Assembly: GCF_904846605.1 (NCBI RefSeq)
Contig: NZ_CAJHBI010000025.1
Location: forward strand, 1 to 50,384
Direction of reading: 5' to 3'
DNA length: 50,384 bases
DNA from: Psychrobacter sp. 72-O-c
Lineage (GTDB): Bacteria > Pseudomonadota > Gammaproteobacteria > Pseudomonadales > Moraxellaceae
Part shown: in pieces, positions 19,032 through 27,754 of the stretch
Position numbering within the stretch: the stretch's first letter is position 1
Layout: each line of letters starts with the position of its first letter
Notes under the pieces: model-generated
What the model was told of the DNA's origin: nothing
Database searches by the model: none
The model's input: the letters and a program-made list of their open reading frames with translations, nothing else
Position numbers and translations under genes: made by a program

Positions 19032-19302
19032 TATCATTCTCCAAAAATACCCAAGCACGGCGTACAAAAGCGACCGCTGTGACCGTCGCCAGCAGCGCAA
19101 ATACCAATGCCACATCACGTAATGCTGCACTGCTTGAGGCCTCAGCAAGTAACAATAGAATAGCCACAGCGGTAGTACCAAATAGTTGCGCTGCCAACAT
19201 GCGATCAGCGGCGGTAGGTCCGCGCAACACTCGCCACATTCCAACGCCCAAATTCAGCAGCAGGAACAAGGCTAGTACTAGGCATAAGTTCTGTATAGTC
19301 AA
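19018..19302 (-). CDS. Na+/H+ (Mrp) antiporter subunit F
   Basis: This 94-residue protein has three predicted helices, with the MrpF motif WRVLRGPTAADRMLAAQLFG near residue 23 and the RDVALVFALLATVTAVAF helix. It starts within the last codons of subunit E (4-bp ATGA overlap) and ends inside subunit G, consistent with coupled translation of the operon. Confidence 0.88.
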   Translation of the reverse strand: MTIQNLCLVLALFLLLNLGVGMWRVLRGPTAADRMLAAQLFGTTAVAILLLLAEASSSAALRDVALVFALLATVTAVAFVRRAWVFLENDNDSK

Positions 19303-19811
19303 GAATCCTCCCGTCCAGTCTGCTCAGACAAGCTTGGAAATATCTGCCCCAAACGTTGCTCCAAGCGTTGCAACTCAGCTAAATAATTACTTTGGCTATC
19401 AAGTATATGCACTTTTAATATATTTCCCTCGATCTCAGAGCTCAGCGTGCCAGGTAGCAAGCTTGTTATATTGATCATAGCCACTTGCGCCAAACCTGAG
19501 GACAGCCGCAACGGATATTCAATAAGCTCCGGCGCTAAGGACATGCTCGGTTGAAACGCCAGTTGCGCGACTTCTATACCACCCTTTAATGATTGCCAAA
19601 GGAAAATAGGTATAAACGCTACCAATCGCCACCACACAACCCTCACTGGTGGCAACAACGCAATGCTGACCGCCACCGCGCAGAGAACTGCAGGCGCACC
19701 AATCACCCATGAACTAGCCTCACCGCCGGAGAGCACCCACCACATAATTGAAAATAGCAGAAGCCGCGATACAACCGCTGAACCATCAATTTCTTGACCC
19801 TTTATTCTCAT
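19299..19811 (-). CDS. Na+/H+ (Mrp) antiporter subunit E
   Basis: The 170-residue first gene of the operon encodes N-terminal helices followed by a soluble C-terminal region with AMINITSLLPGTLSSEIEGNILKVHILD, the MrpE signature. The ATG at 19811 has GGGA 9 nt upstream. An ATG at 19841 lacks a ribosome-binding site. The E-F-G-A'B-C-D-D order differs from the classic ABCDEFG order. By eye, codon use across 16.0-19.8 kb looks more GC-rich than the flanks, which could mean horizontal acquisition. Confidence 0.85.
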   Translation of the reverse strand: MRIKGQEIDGSAVVSRLLLFSIMWWVLSGGEASSWVIGAPAVLCAVAVSIALLPPVRVVWWRLVAFIPIFLWQSLKGGIEVAQLAFQPSMSLAPELIEYPLRLSSGLAQVAMINITSLLPGTLSSEIEGNILKVHILDSQSNYLAELQRLEQRLGQIFPSLSEQTGREDS

Positions 19812-20098
19812 GCAATCTATTCCCAATTTAGGATGATTCATTCAAAAATATCGCCACTGTATTAACACTGGTCGTGTAACGTGACCTACCATACAGCGCG
19901 TATAGTCGATTCAGTTTGAAAAGGATACAGTGTTGCTGGAATGAATTTTTTGCAGCCTCTGTCTAGAAGCACGCAGCACGCCAGAAAAATTTATACCAGT
20001 AGCACGTTGCTATATACGACTCCTTTTTATTGTGAACCACCTATAGTATAAAAGATTCAAAATAATACCAAACCCAAAATATACAGTATAATTTAAAC

Positions 20099-20374
20099 AT
20101 GGCTATACAAACATACACCCTAAAAGATTATGGCTTTGGCAAACTCTCGAAGACCGAGAGTAATCCCAGAGCTCGTTAACGTCTACTCATTCTATATCAA
20201 TATAGCATGGGCAAAGCCACTAACGACATTGCCAAATAACACTATAGCGTTCGCCATACCGTTAACGGTATTTACGAGATGTTAAAACGTATCGGTATGA
20301 GCGGGATAAGTGCCCGTAGCCAGTACCCAAAAGCAGATGAAAAGGTACAAAAAGCTTTTAAAAAAACTTCATAG
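20099..20374 (+). pseudogene. IS630-family transposase relic, N-terminal region
   Basis: The frame from ATG 20099 reads MAIQTYTLKDYGFGKLSKT, then continues through two in-frame TAA stops (after NPRAR and NDIAK). It resumes as a helix-turn-helix-like stretch and a segment with PKADEKVQKAFKK, typical of the linker before the IS630 DDE domain. The catalytic domain is absent. The remainder of the 19812-20582 gap holds AT-rich DNA and a terminator. Confidence 0.65.
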
Positions 20375-20517
20375 CATAGGTTAAAGACGCTCTACCTTAC
20401 AAAGAATGCGAAAAAATGATAAATAAATCGAATACTATCTATATAATTACTGAGAAAAATGTCCAGTCTATGATGAAAACGCTGTCACGCAAGTTAAAGA
20501 TACGCTGGCTAAAACCC

Positions 20518-20548
20518 AAAAAGCCCATCTTCGTAGATGGGCTTTTTT
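20518..20548 (-). terminator. Rho-independent terminator after pepN
   Basis: AAAAAGCCCATCT pairs with AGATGGGCTTTTT around a 4-nt loop. A- and T-runs allow termination on both strands. It lies 35 bp past the pepN stop. Confidence 0.85.
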
Positions 20549-20582
20549 ATGTTTATTAATTATACAACGTTAGCAGCTTATG

Positions 20583-23240
20583 CTAGTTACCTACTGCACC
20601 CAACACACTATCTAAGCTTTCAAGAACATGCTTAGAAGTGGCATTCTGCTGCAAATCTAACAGATGATCATGCGCCATTTGACGACGGGGCTCAACTAAG
20701 GTGTACCAACGTGCCAACACTTGTAAAAGCCGTGAAGCGACGACTGGATTAGCCTCATCCAACTTTTTGATCACACTGATGTAGATGTCCAAACCCTCTG
20801 GCGTCCATAGTACTGCTGGCTGCGCGGTAAAGGCACTAATCACTGAACGTATGCGGTTGGGCGTATTCCAGTCAAAGTCAGCATGAGCAAGTAAGTATTC
20901 AATAGTATCCGTGCTAACGTGGTCTGCCGAAGCTTGCACACTGAACCATAAATCAATGACCAAATCATCGGCTTGAAAGCGGTTATAAAAATCTGCTAAG
21001 TATTCGTTCGCACCTGCAACTTGATGATTGACCATGGTTTTTAGGGCACCAAAACGTTCAGTCATACAGCTTGCGGCGTCATACTGCTGTTGCGCCCATT
21101 TAGGTGCGGCCGCTACTTTCGCGGTTAGTGCCATATCTAACACTACGTTGCGCAGGGCGCGGGTACCACGAGCTTCAGAGCTGTCTTCATAGGACTGTAG
21201 CGGTAGCTGCTCATATAATACGGTCCACTGATCTTTTAGCGAATCAGCAACTTTTTTATACAAGCCTTCTCGTTGTTGCTTAATCAGCACAGGATCATAA
21301 TTTTGATGAATGGCCGATGCTAGCTCTTGTGGTGATGGAATGTCAAGCAAGCGCGCTGCCAGCATAGCATCATCAGCAGCCAGTTTTGGCAAGGTCTCAG
21401 CCAAAGCTTGCAGATATACCTCAGGGCTGCTTTTGGAACCATGGCTTGGTAACAAAATACGATTGACCAGCATTTGGGTCACTTGCCAGCGGTTAAATCC
21501 ACTGGTTTCATGAGTCAATAAAAATGCCAAATCTTCATCTTGATAATCATAATTCAGCTGTACCGGCGCACTAAAATCGCGTAGCAGTGATACCACAGGT
21601 TCGCTTGCGACATTATCAAAGCTAAAGGTTTGCTCAGCTTGATCTAACATCAACAACCGTTCAGTGATAATATTGCCCGTCCCTTTATCAAACAGCGCAG
21701 TCGCCACTGGAATCGGTAGCGGCTTTGGTGCATCAAACCCAGCAACATGGCGGGTCTGCTGACTTAGAGTAATGGTTAAAGTTTGGGTTTCATTATCATA
21801 GTTTTGATGACCAGATACCATTGGCGTTCCCGGCTGACGATACCAATCGATAAAGTCTTCAATCTTACTGTCGGTAATGCTTAGCGCCGATAAGAAGTCC
21901 TCAACGGTTACCGCTTGTCCATCATAACGACGAAAGTACTCATCTGTGCCTTTACGGAAATTGTCTGGCCCTAGAGTATTGGCCAGCATACGCACAATTT
22001 CTGCACCCTTCTCATACACGGTAGTGGTATAAAAATTATTAATCTCAACAAAGCTCTCAGGACGTACCGGATGTGCCAGCGGCCCAGCGTCTTCTGCAAA
22101 CTGATGCGCGCGCAAAGTGGCCACATCATCGATGCGCTGTACCGCACTGGATTGCTGGTCCGCTGAAAAGGACTGATCACGGAAAACGGTAAAGCCTTCT
22201 TTTAAGCATAATTGAAACCAATCGCGGCAGGTAATACGGTTACCCGTCCAGTTATGGAAATACTCGTGGGCAATCACTGCTTTCACATTAAAGCTGCGCG
22301 CATCGGTGGTGGTCTCTGGACTCGATAATACACAAGCGGTATTAAAGATATTAAGGCCTTTATTTTCCATGGCACCCATATTAAATTGACTGACCGCCAC
22401 GATCATATAACGATCTAAGTCATACGCACGGCCATAATTAACTTCGTCCCAGACCATCGCATCTTTTAATGCTTGCATACCGACCTGACATTTATCAATA
22501 TCGGTTGATTTAGCATACAGCTCTAGAGTGACTTCACGACCCTCGCTAGTAGTATGAGAATCAGTCAGCACATCTAAATCGGCAACCACACAGGCAAACA
22601 AATAGCTCGGCTTATTAGTGGGGTCATGCCAAATCGCATAATGGCGGTCTGAGGTACCTGGCACATCGCCCTGCTCGACTAAATTACCATTGCCCAAAAG
22701 CGTTGGATAGCGTTTATCGGCTTCAATACGAGTGGTAAATATCGCTAACACATCAGGACGATCCGGATAAAAGGTAATCTTGCGAAAGCCTTCTGGCTCA
22801 CACTGAGTGACAAACATGGTGTCGCTACCACTGCCTGCCATATAGAGACCTTCTAGTGCGGTATTGGTTTGCGGGCAGATTCTTACTTGCAGCTGTAAGG
22901 TCAAGCTATCAGGCGCATCAGTAATCGTCAGCTTGCCTGCTTCTTGATGATAACGCTCAGGCGCAAGCGGCGCACCATCCAGCATAATCGTCAGCAACTC
23001 CATCTCTTCATCACCATGAAGTACCAGATCACCAGTTGTCTGTCGCACCATTTTCAGGGTACTGTCTATCTGCGCATAGTCGTCAAACAGTTTGATATCT
23101 AAATCAACCGTATCTACATCAAAGCTGGGGGGTTTATAGTCTTGTAGATTAATTTTACTATTCATTTCGCTAGGAGCATGTAGCGGTGCATCAGGCATTT
23201 CAGGATTGATAATTTGGGCGTCGTTTTCAGCGATAGACAT
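20583..23240 (-). CDS. pepN: Aminopeptidase N (M1 metallopeptidase)
   Basis: This 885-residue zinc aminopeptidase removes N-terminal residues from peptides in the cytoplasm. The substrate-anchoring GAMEN motif is at residues 289-293. The zinc site HEYFHNW begins at residue 325, with the third ligand Glu at 348 in LCLKEGFTVF. The length matches the proteobacterial PepN type. The first ~30 residues are acidic and variable. The gene is monocistronic, with a terminator downstream and a 463-bp gap upstream. Confidence 0.95.
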   Translation of the reverse strand: MSIAENDAQIINPEMPDAPLHAPSEMNSKINLQDYKPPSFDVDTVDLDIKLFDDYAQIDSTLKMVRQTTGDLVLHGDEEMELLTIMLDGAPLAPERYHQEAGKLTITDAPDSLTLQLQVRICPQTNTALEGLYMAGSGSDTMFVTQCEPEGFRKITFYPDRPDVLAIFTTRIEADKRYPTLLGNGNLVEQGDVPGTSDRHYAIWHDPTNKPSYLFACVVADLDVLTDSHTTSEGREVTLELYAKSTDIDKCQVGMQALKDAMVWDEVNYGRAYDLDRYMIVAVSQFNMGAMENKGLNIFNTACVLSSPETTTDARSFNVKAVIAHEYFHNWTGNRITCRDWFQLCLKEGFTVFRDQSFSADQQSSAVQRIDDVATLRAHQFAEDAGPLAHPVRPESFVEINNFYTTTVYEKGAEIVRMLANTLGPDNFRKGTDEYFRRYDGQAVTVEDFLSALSITDSKIEDFIDWYRQPGTPMVSGHQNYDNETQTLTITLSQQTRHVAGFDAPKPLPIPVATALFDKGTGNIITERLLMLDQAEQTFSFDNVASEPVVSLLRDFSAPVQLNYDYQDEDLAFLLTHETSGFNRWQVTQMLVNRILLPSHGSKSSPEVYLQALAETLPKLAADDAMLAARLLDIPSPQELASAIHQNYDPVLIKQQREGLYKKVADSLKDQWTVLYEQLPLQSYEDSSEARGTRALRNVVLDMALTAKVAAAPKWAQQQYDAASCMTERFGALKTMVNHQVAGANEYLADFYNRFQADDLVIDLWFSVQASADHVSTDTIEYLLAHADFDWNTPNRIRSVISAFTAQPAVLWTPEGLDIYISVIKKLDEANPVVASRLLQVLARWYTLVEPRRQMAHDHLLDLQQNATSKHVLESLDSVLGAVGN

Positions 23241-23703
23241 GGTTATTCCTATTATTGTGTACTAGCAAAGAATTGTTTTGTATTAAGAAAAAAGGGCTGT
23301 TAGCGTATGAAAGTTATATGAACTTGGCTTATAAGCTAAGTTTAATTATAGTTAGCCTTATCGCTACCTTGACCTAAGTTGCGAGATTTTCAAGAGCAAA
23401 CATCAACAAAATCGAACTTATTGGCTATTATACCGCTGACAACTCAAGTTTCGATACGTTCCAGGTGTCGATACGTTGAACCCCACAAACAACTGCAGTG
23501 GCTTAGTATAGATAGTAGCTAATAAAATGGGTGTGTTAATTTGTCCCAGCCACACTGTCTCTGTTTTAAAGCAAATCAACTACATCGAGACGATAACCAT
23601 AAAGTATGAGGATAATATTAGTGTGTGTTATTCATTGGTTTATAAAGCTTAAAGTGATTTAATAGACTTACTGGTGACCCACCTTGAATAAACGGCCTAT
23701 TTT
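23241..23703. other. Intergenic region upstream of pepN, with a short direct repeat
   Basis: This 463-bp gap separates divergent genes and must carry the pepN promoter. The only structure I see is a 10-bp direct repeat TCGATACGTT at 23451-23460 and 23468-23477 (17-bp period). It could be a pair of regulator half-sites or chance. No small gene is convincing here. Confidence 0.3.
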
Positions 23704-24327
23704 ATGATGAACCACCCTACTAACTGTCCCAATATTACTTTGCCATTACTGATAGCCTACGTTGAGGTACTACTGCCATCAATCACCAAAATACCAATAG
23801 ATACTGGCGACCATACAGACACGATTAATAATAAGCATGATAACGCTGCAGAGCTGTTGTGGGTCGTACAAGACAAAGCTGAGGTGTTAGCGCGGCGCGC
23901 GCAGCTGATTCAAAACACAGATGATAAAAATGACAGTGAGGCGAGTAGCTCGCATCTATCCACCTTGCCAGCCCTTGCTCAACAACCTGTGCTTGAACGT
24001 TATGAGCTTGCCTGTTTTTGGTTGCCCACGCTATCAGAGGAGCTACTACAGCAGTATATTCCGCTACTGATGGGCTATCGTGATCTGTATGCTACGCATC
24101 TGCTTATCGCCCTCGACAGTACAATAGACTTACGGGCTTATGGTCTTACTCCGTTTGATATCTTAAGCGAGCAACCTGCAATGTTAAATAATGCCACTAA
24201 CCCCATGGAATCGTCGAAATCATTGACGCTTTGGCAGTTTAATTTATACGATTATAAAAAACTGCCAAATTGGCTTAATGCTGATTATTGGGCCAATCCT
24301 GAAAACTGGGACAAACGTCGCTGGTAG
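23704..24327 (+). CDS. Hypothetical protein, possibly DUF6231-like
   Basis: This 207-residue acidic soluble protein has no signal peptide or membrane segment. A conserved-looking core, LERYELACFWLPTLSEELLQQYIPLLMGYRDLYATHLLIAL, is split here across residues ~100-140. The C-terminal end WQFNLYDYKKLPNWLNADYW is rich in aromatic residues. The pattern recalls the DUF6231 family described in Pseudomonas, but this is from memory and weak. A poorly conserved Asp/Asn-rich insertion lies near residues 35-95. No operon partner is present. Function unknown. Confidence 0.6.
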   Translation: MMNHPTNCPNITLPLLIAYVEVLLPSITKIPIDTGDHTDTINNKHDNAAELLWVVQDKAEVLARRAQLIQNTDDKNDSEASSSHLSTLPALAQQPVLERYELACFWLPTLSEELLQQYIPLLMGYRDLYATHLLIALDSTIDLRAYGLTPFDILSEQPAMLNNATNPMESSKSLTLWQFNLYDYKKLPNWLNADYWANPENWDKRRW

Positions 24328-24653
24328 TCGTTTTTATTGATGACCCCTAATTGATGATCCCTGCTAGTAAACCTTGTTTTTTCTCTTTATTCTCGTTAGA
24401 TTGATAGTCTAACAAAGCAAAACCTTCTTTGAATGATAAGCGCTGGACAGCGTTATAATTAGAAGGGTAATCAGACCTAATATAGATTACTAACTGTATA
24501 GGGTAATAATAGACAAAATTTGACATCATTTACAGTAATGCTATTTACATAACGTAACATTAGTTCTACTATGAGTAGGAATTGCCCAAGTTTTACTATA
24601 TTCTATATTCAGTTTAAAAATAACAAATTTGCTTAAAAATTTAGGAGCTCGTC
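24328..24653. other. Intergenic region upstream of the Pal-like gene
   Basis: This 326-bp AT-rich gap should carry the promoter of the lipoprotein gene, whose ribosome-binding site AGGAGC ends about 6 nt before the ATG. A 60-codon minus-strand open frame lies here but lacks support. I recognise no RNA gene or other structure. Confidence 0.3.
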
Positions 24654-25205
24654 ATGTCTATTCAAGTCGTTTTATCTAACCCTGTGTCAAAGAATCGTTT
24701 CGCTAAAATTGCTGCACTTGCCGTATTATCAAGTGCTGTGGCGCTAACTACGGGTTGTGCTACCAAGCGTGCAACCTCTGAGGTTGTCATTGCGCCTTTA
24801 GGTATTCCAAGTGGTCAAGTAGGATATACGGGCGCTGTTATTGTGGATAATCCAAATGCCATTATTACTGCCGCTGATAATTTACAAGCTGTGGTATATT
24901 TTGGTTTTGATAGCAGCGAGATTACCTCACAATCAGCAAGCATACTGAATCAACACGCCAGTCTGTTAAACTCAAACGCAAATGCTGGCGTGCTTATCGC
25001 TGGTCATACCGATGAGCGCGGTAGCCGTGAATACAATATGGCATTGGGAGAGCGCCGTGCACAGTCTGTCAGTGGTTACCTTGCTGCCCAAGGCGTATCT
25101 GCTAGTAATATTCGTGTGATTAGCTACGGTGAAGAACGTCCTGTTGCTACCGGTAATACTGAAGAAGCCTATGCACAAAACCGCCGTGCTGAGCTGTCTT
25201 ACTAA
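24654..25205 (+). CDS. OmpA-family lipoprotein, Pal-like
   Basis: This 183-residue predicted outer-membrane lipoprotein has a signal peptide with the lipobox ALTTGCATK, a linker, and a C-terminal OmpA-like peptidoglycan-binding domain from about residue 75. VYFGFDSSEI, AGHTDERGSREYNMALGERR and VISYGEERP are the domain's hallmark motifs, with the Asp and Arg that bind diaminopimelate. It matches Pal of the Tol-Pal system, but tolB and cpoB are not adjacent. It may therefore be a second Pal-like lipoprotein rather than the canonical pal. A strong terminator follows. Confidence 0.85.
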   Translation: MSIQVVLSNPVSKNRFAKIAALAVLSSAVALTTGCATKRATSEVVIAPLGIPSGQVGYTGAVIVDNPNAIITAADNLQAVVYFGFDSSEITSQSASILNQHASLLNSNANAGVLIAGHTDERGSREYNMALGERRAQSVSGYLAAQGVSASNIRVISYGEERPVATGNTEEAYAQNRRAELSY

Positions 25206-25237
25206 TAGCTATTAAGCACAGGTAATGCATATTGATC

Positions 25238-25274
25238 AAAAAAGCCCAGCAATATAAGTATTGCTGGGCTTTTT
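25238..25274 (+). terminator. Rho-independent terminator after the Pal-like gene
   Basis: AAAAAAGCCCAGCAAT and ATTGCTGGGCTTTTT form a perfect long stem around a short loop, with a T-run. Confidence 0.9.
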
Positions 25275-25439
25275 AAGTTAAGCACTTTTAATGAGTTATT
25301 ATTTTTAACAACTGGCTCTTACTCGGCCTCATTCAAAATATTTAAAAGCTCTGATGATTGCTTACCAAACATAATAAAATGATGAAGCTACCAACAACCT
25401 TTTCTCAACAATCCTTATAGTTACTCATATAAACAACTT

Positions 25440-26183
25440 ATGCAAAATTTGACCTTACGTCATATCCACTATACCCAGCTTGACCCTACAACGTGGTGCG
25501 CAACTGCGAAAGTTAGCTCACAGTTACCGCTGAGACTAGGGTCTAAACCACAGCAGCCATTAGCACCAAATATATTATACTCCTACCCTATCAAGCTCCA
25601 TTCTTTCTATTGGCGACACTGCCCTTTTCAAACCCCATTATCAGCGATAAAAGATGCCGCCAATAAGCGACAACAACAACGTAATGGTGTTCGCCTGCTG
25701 CTGCAAAACCTACTCTCTAAGCTCGCTATCATTGACACGTTGGATGACTCCCAATTCCCTTACCGACTCAAAAATAGCAGATATTATGTGTGCTTCAGTC
25801 ATTCAGTGAACAGTCGGCTAAATGACAAAGTCGCTGTCGTTATTAGTCACCGACGCCCGGTTGGCATCGATATCGAAACCCAAGATGTTGCATGGCAGGT
25901 AGCTCAGCGCTTTTATCATCCATCTGAAATTGCTATTTTAGCTGAGTTATCTATAGAACAACGAATTATCATCTCTAAATATTTATGGCAAATCAAAGAG
26001 AGCTTTATTAAGGTATATCACTATAAATTGGCGCAAGGCTTAGGAATGGACTATACGTGTCTTATTCCTGCGCTGATAAATAGCTTTACTCAAGAGAGCC
26101 GTTCACCCATCATAATTAACGCTAGCAAAACAGGTTATCAAATCGCCATTTTACCTTTTCAACAAACGGTGATTGTTTTTTAA
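25440..26183 (+). CDS. 4'-phosphopantetheinyl transferase superfamily protein
   Basis: This 247-residue Sfp-type enzyme transfers phosphopantetheine from CoA to a carrier-protein serine. The Mg-binding motif VGIDIET is near residue 141, and the second signature LWQIKESFIKVYHYKLAQGLG is split across residues ~182-205. CFSHSVNSR precedes them. The length fits the Sfp/EntD class rather than the short AcpS class. No NRPS or PKS gene is in the window, so the target carrier protein is unknown. No clear Shine-Dalgarno site precedes the ATG. Confidence 0.85.
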   Translation: MQNLTLRHIHYTQLDPTTWCATAKVSSQLPLRLGSKPQQPLAPNILYSYPIKLHSFYWRHCPFQTPLSAIKDAANKRQQQRNGVRLLLQNLLSKLAIIDTLDDSQFPYRLKNSRYYVCFSHSVNSRLNDKVAVVISHRRPVGIDIETQDVAWQVAQRFYHPSEIAILAELSIEQRIIISKYLWQIKESFIKVYHYKLAQGLGMDYTCLIPALINSFTQESRSPIIINASKTGYQIAILPFQQTVIVF

Positions 26184-26238
26184 AGGCCTTTTATTAGCCT
26201 AGTATTTTTATTGTTAATCGACACTTTATTTTGCACAT

Positions 26239-26270
26239 AAAAAAAACGACCCGAAGGGGCCGTTCTTTTT
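26239..26270. terminator. Bidirectional terminator between convergent genes
   Basis: The stem AACGACCC/GGGGCCGTT has A- and T-runs on either side. It lies between the phosphopantetheinyl transferase gene and the minus-strand outer-membrane protein gene. Confidence 0.8.
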
Positions 26271-26312
26271 TAGCTTACTGAACTGTTTACAGAATTTAAT
26301 GACTTCTGTAAA

Positions 26313-27119
26313 TTAGAAGCGGTAAGTTGCGCCTAGTTTAACAATTGGTAACCACTCTAAGTAGTCTTCATTTTCTAATTCTTTGTTAGCAGCAGCGGCG
26401 GCGGCGGCGGCGCCATTAGGACCAGCACCATTTCCACTAGCTGTTACCTTAGCGTTAACGTCACCTAAGTATGCAGCACCAACTTCACCAAACACACCGA
26501 AGTTATTGGTAATGTTAGGGCGGAAGCCTACAGTTAAGTAAGGTGCTAGCTCATTGCGATGCTTAATGCTACCTTTCAATGTGCCGACATTCTGATACTC
26601 TTGGTCGTTAATTTTAAAATTGCCGTTATCGCCATTCGATTCAATGTCAATCTCGTTGTCAGGTACAATAACACCAGCACCCACAGTGAACCAATTTGCT
26701 GCAGGACGTAACTGAACACCCAAGTACGGGTTGCTGAAGTCAGAATCAACATCATATTCAACGTCTTCTACATCAAAGTTACCACCGAATAAATCAGCAA
26801 CATCACCACCTGCCCAACCAGCTTGTAGTTCGACTTTGTCGTTAAGTGAATAACCTACGCTAGCACCATAACCTAGAGAACCTACTTCAGCACTAACCGA
26901 TGCTGGATTGATCGCTGTATTGAATAGAGTCTTAGTACCACCAAAAATAGCACCAGTAGTATTACGGATAATACCAGCGTCGCTGTTATATTGGCTAGCA
27001 GGAGCCGTTTCGTATGACATTGCATTATCATTGTCAACAACAACGATAGGATCAGCAGCCAAAGCAGCAGTTGACGCTAGAACAGCGGCAGATAGTACAG
27101 TTAATTTGATAAGTTTCAT
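26313..27119 (-). CDS. Outer-membrane beta-barrel protein (OmpW-like)
   Basis: This 268-residue protein has a cleavable signal peptide (AVLASTAALAAD) and a C-terminal Phe in KLGATYRF, the usual barrel assembly signal. Alternating hydrophobic strands such as GYGASVGYSLNDKVELQAGW and VGAGVIVPDNEI fit a small beta-barrel. Family placement with OmpW is tentative. A run of Ala and Gly/Asn near residues 226-243, with the DNA a GCN repeat at about 26391-26415, sits in a likely loop. The gene has AGGAG 7 nt before the ATG and a long 635-bp upstream region, consistent with a regulated, abundant porin-type protein. Confidence 0.75.
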   Translation of the reverse strand: MKLIKLTVLSAAVLASTAALAADPIVVVDNDNAMSYETAPASQYNSDAGIIRNTTGAIFGGTKTLFNTAINPASVSAEVGSLGYGASVGYSLNDKVELQAGWAGGDVADLFGGNFDVEDVEYDVDSDFSNPYLGVQLRPAANWFTVGAGVIVPDNEIDIESNGDNGNFKINDQEYQNVGTLKGSIKHRNELAPYLTVGFRPNITNNFGVFGEVGAAYLGDVNAKVTASGNGAGPNGAAAAAAAANKELENEDYLEWLPIVKLGATYRF

Positions 27120-27358
27120 GCTTACTCTCCTAAAATATGTGAAATAACTTGCCCATAAAAATGATAATTTAGATTTTTTAGAACCATCATTTTGATGAGA
27201 AGATTAAAACAACTTTGGCTCAAAAAGTCACCCCTATGGACGCGTTTTTTGTTTGCCATTATGTAAAGATTGCGTAGGTATTGTAATAATTGCTACACCA
27301 ATCTGTATAAAACTGTCTTTCAGTTACATAATACTCTCAAAGTAACTAAACAGCATAA

Positions 27359-27389
27359 ACATGAACATCAAAAAGCTTAATGTTCATGT
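27359..27389. promoter_or_regulatory. Perfect 10-bp inverted repeat in the OMP-iclR intergenic region
   Basis: ACATGAACAT and ATGTTCATGT are exact inverted copies separated by 11 bp, inside the 635-bp gap (27120-27754) between the divergent outer-membrane protein and iclR-type genes. It lies about 240 bp upstream of the barrel gene. It has no T-run on either side, so it looks more like a regulator site than a terminator. The regulator is unknown. I see no gene in the rest of the gap. Confidence 0.5.
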
Positions 27390-27754
27390 AAGGATATTAC
27401 AAAATATGTCATCATAATGACGTAACCCTCAAAATTACTCAATGACAGTTATATGGCTTATTATTACAGTTTGTTGTGGTTTGTGAGTTGATGTATCATT
27501 AGTTGCTGATAGAAACAAAATTCGCCAATCGAAGCAATAGCACTATAATCACCCAATACACACTACAGTTTAGTTATACTGGATAGGATGCTGAAGTTCA
27601 CATTATGCTAAACTAACTATTAGCATTTTATTCTTATAGTGCCTGTTCAATAGTGCTTATTTTTCAACACTGGTTCCTAGTAGCCATTAATTCATTGTTT
27701 ATTGCTTGTCACTGTTTTCCGCGTCTCTCTTTTTATTCTTATTGAGCTGTTTAT

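Noticed and set aside
19004..19474. 156-codon plus-strand frame across subunits E and F
   Set aside because: It is antisense to two well-supported Mrp genes; long antisense frames are common in this GC-richer stretch.
23704..24327. Treating the hypothetical gene as part of a defence or secretion system
   Set aside because: It has no partner genes, membrane segments or catalytic motifs that I can recognise; calling a function would be invention.
24347..24529. 60-codon minus-strand frame upstream of the Pal-like gene
   Set aside because: There is no convincing start signal, the composition is AT-rich, and it overlaps the probable promoter region. I recognise no homology.
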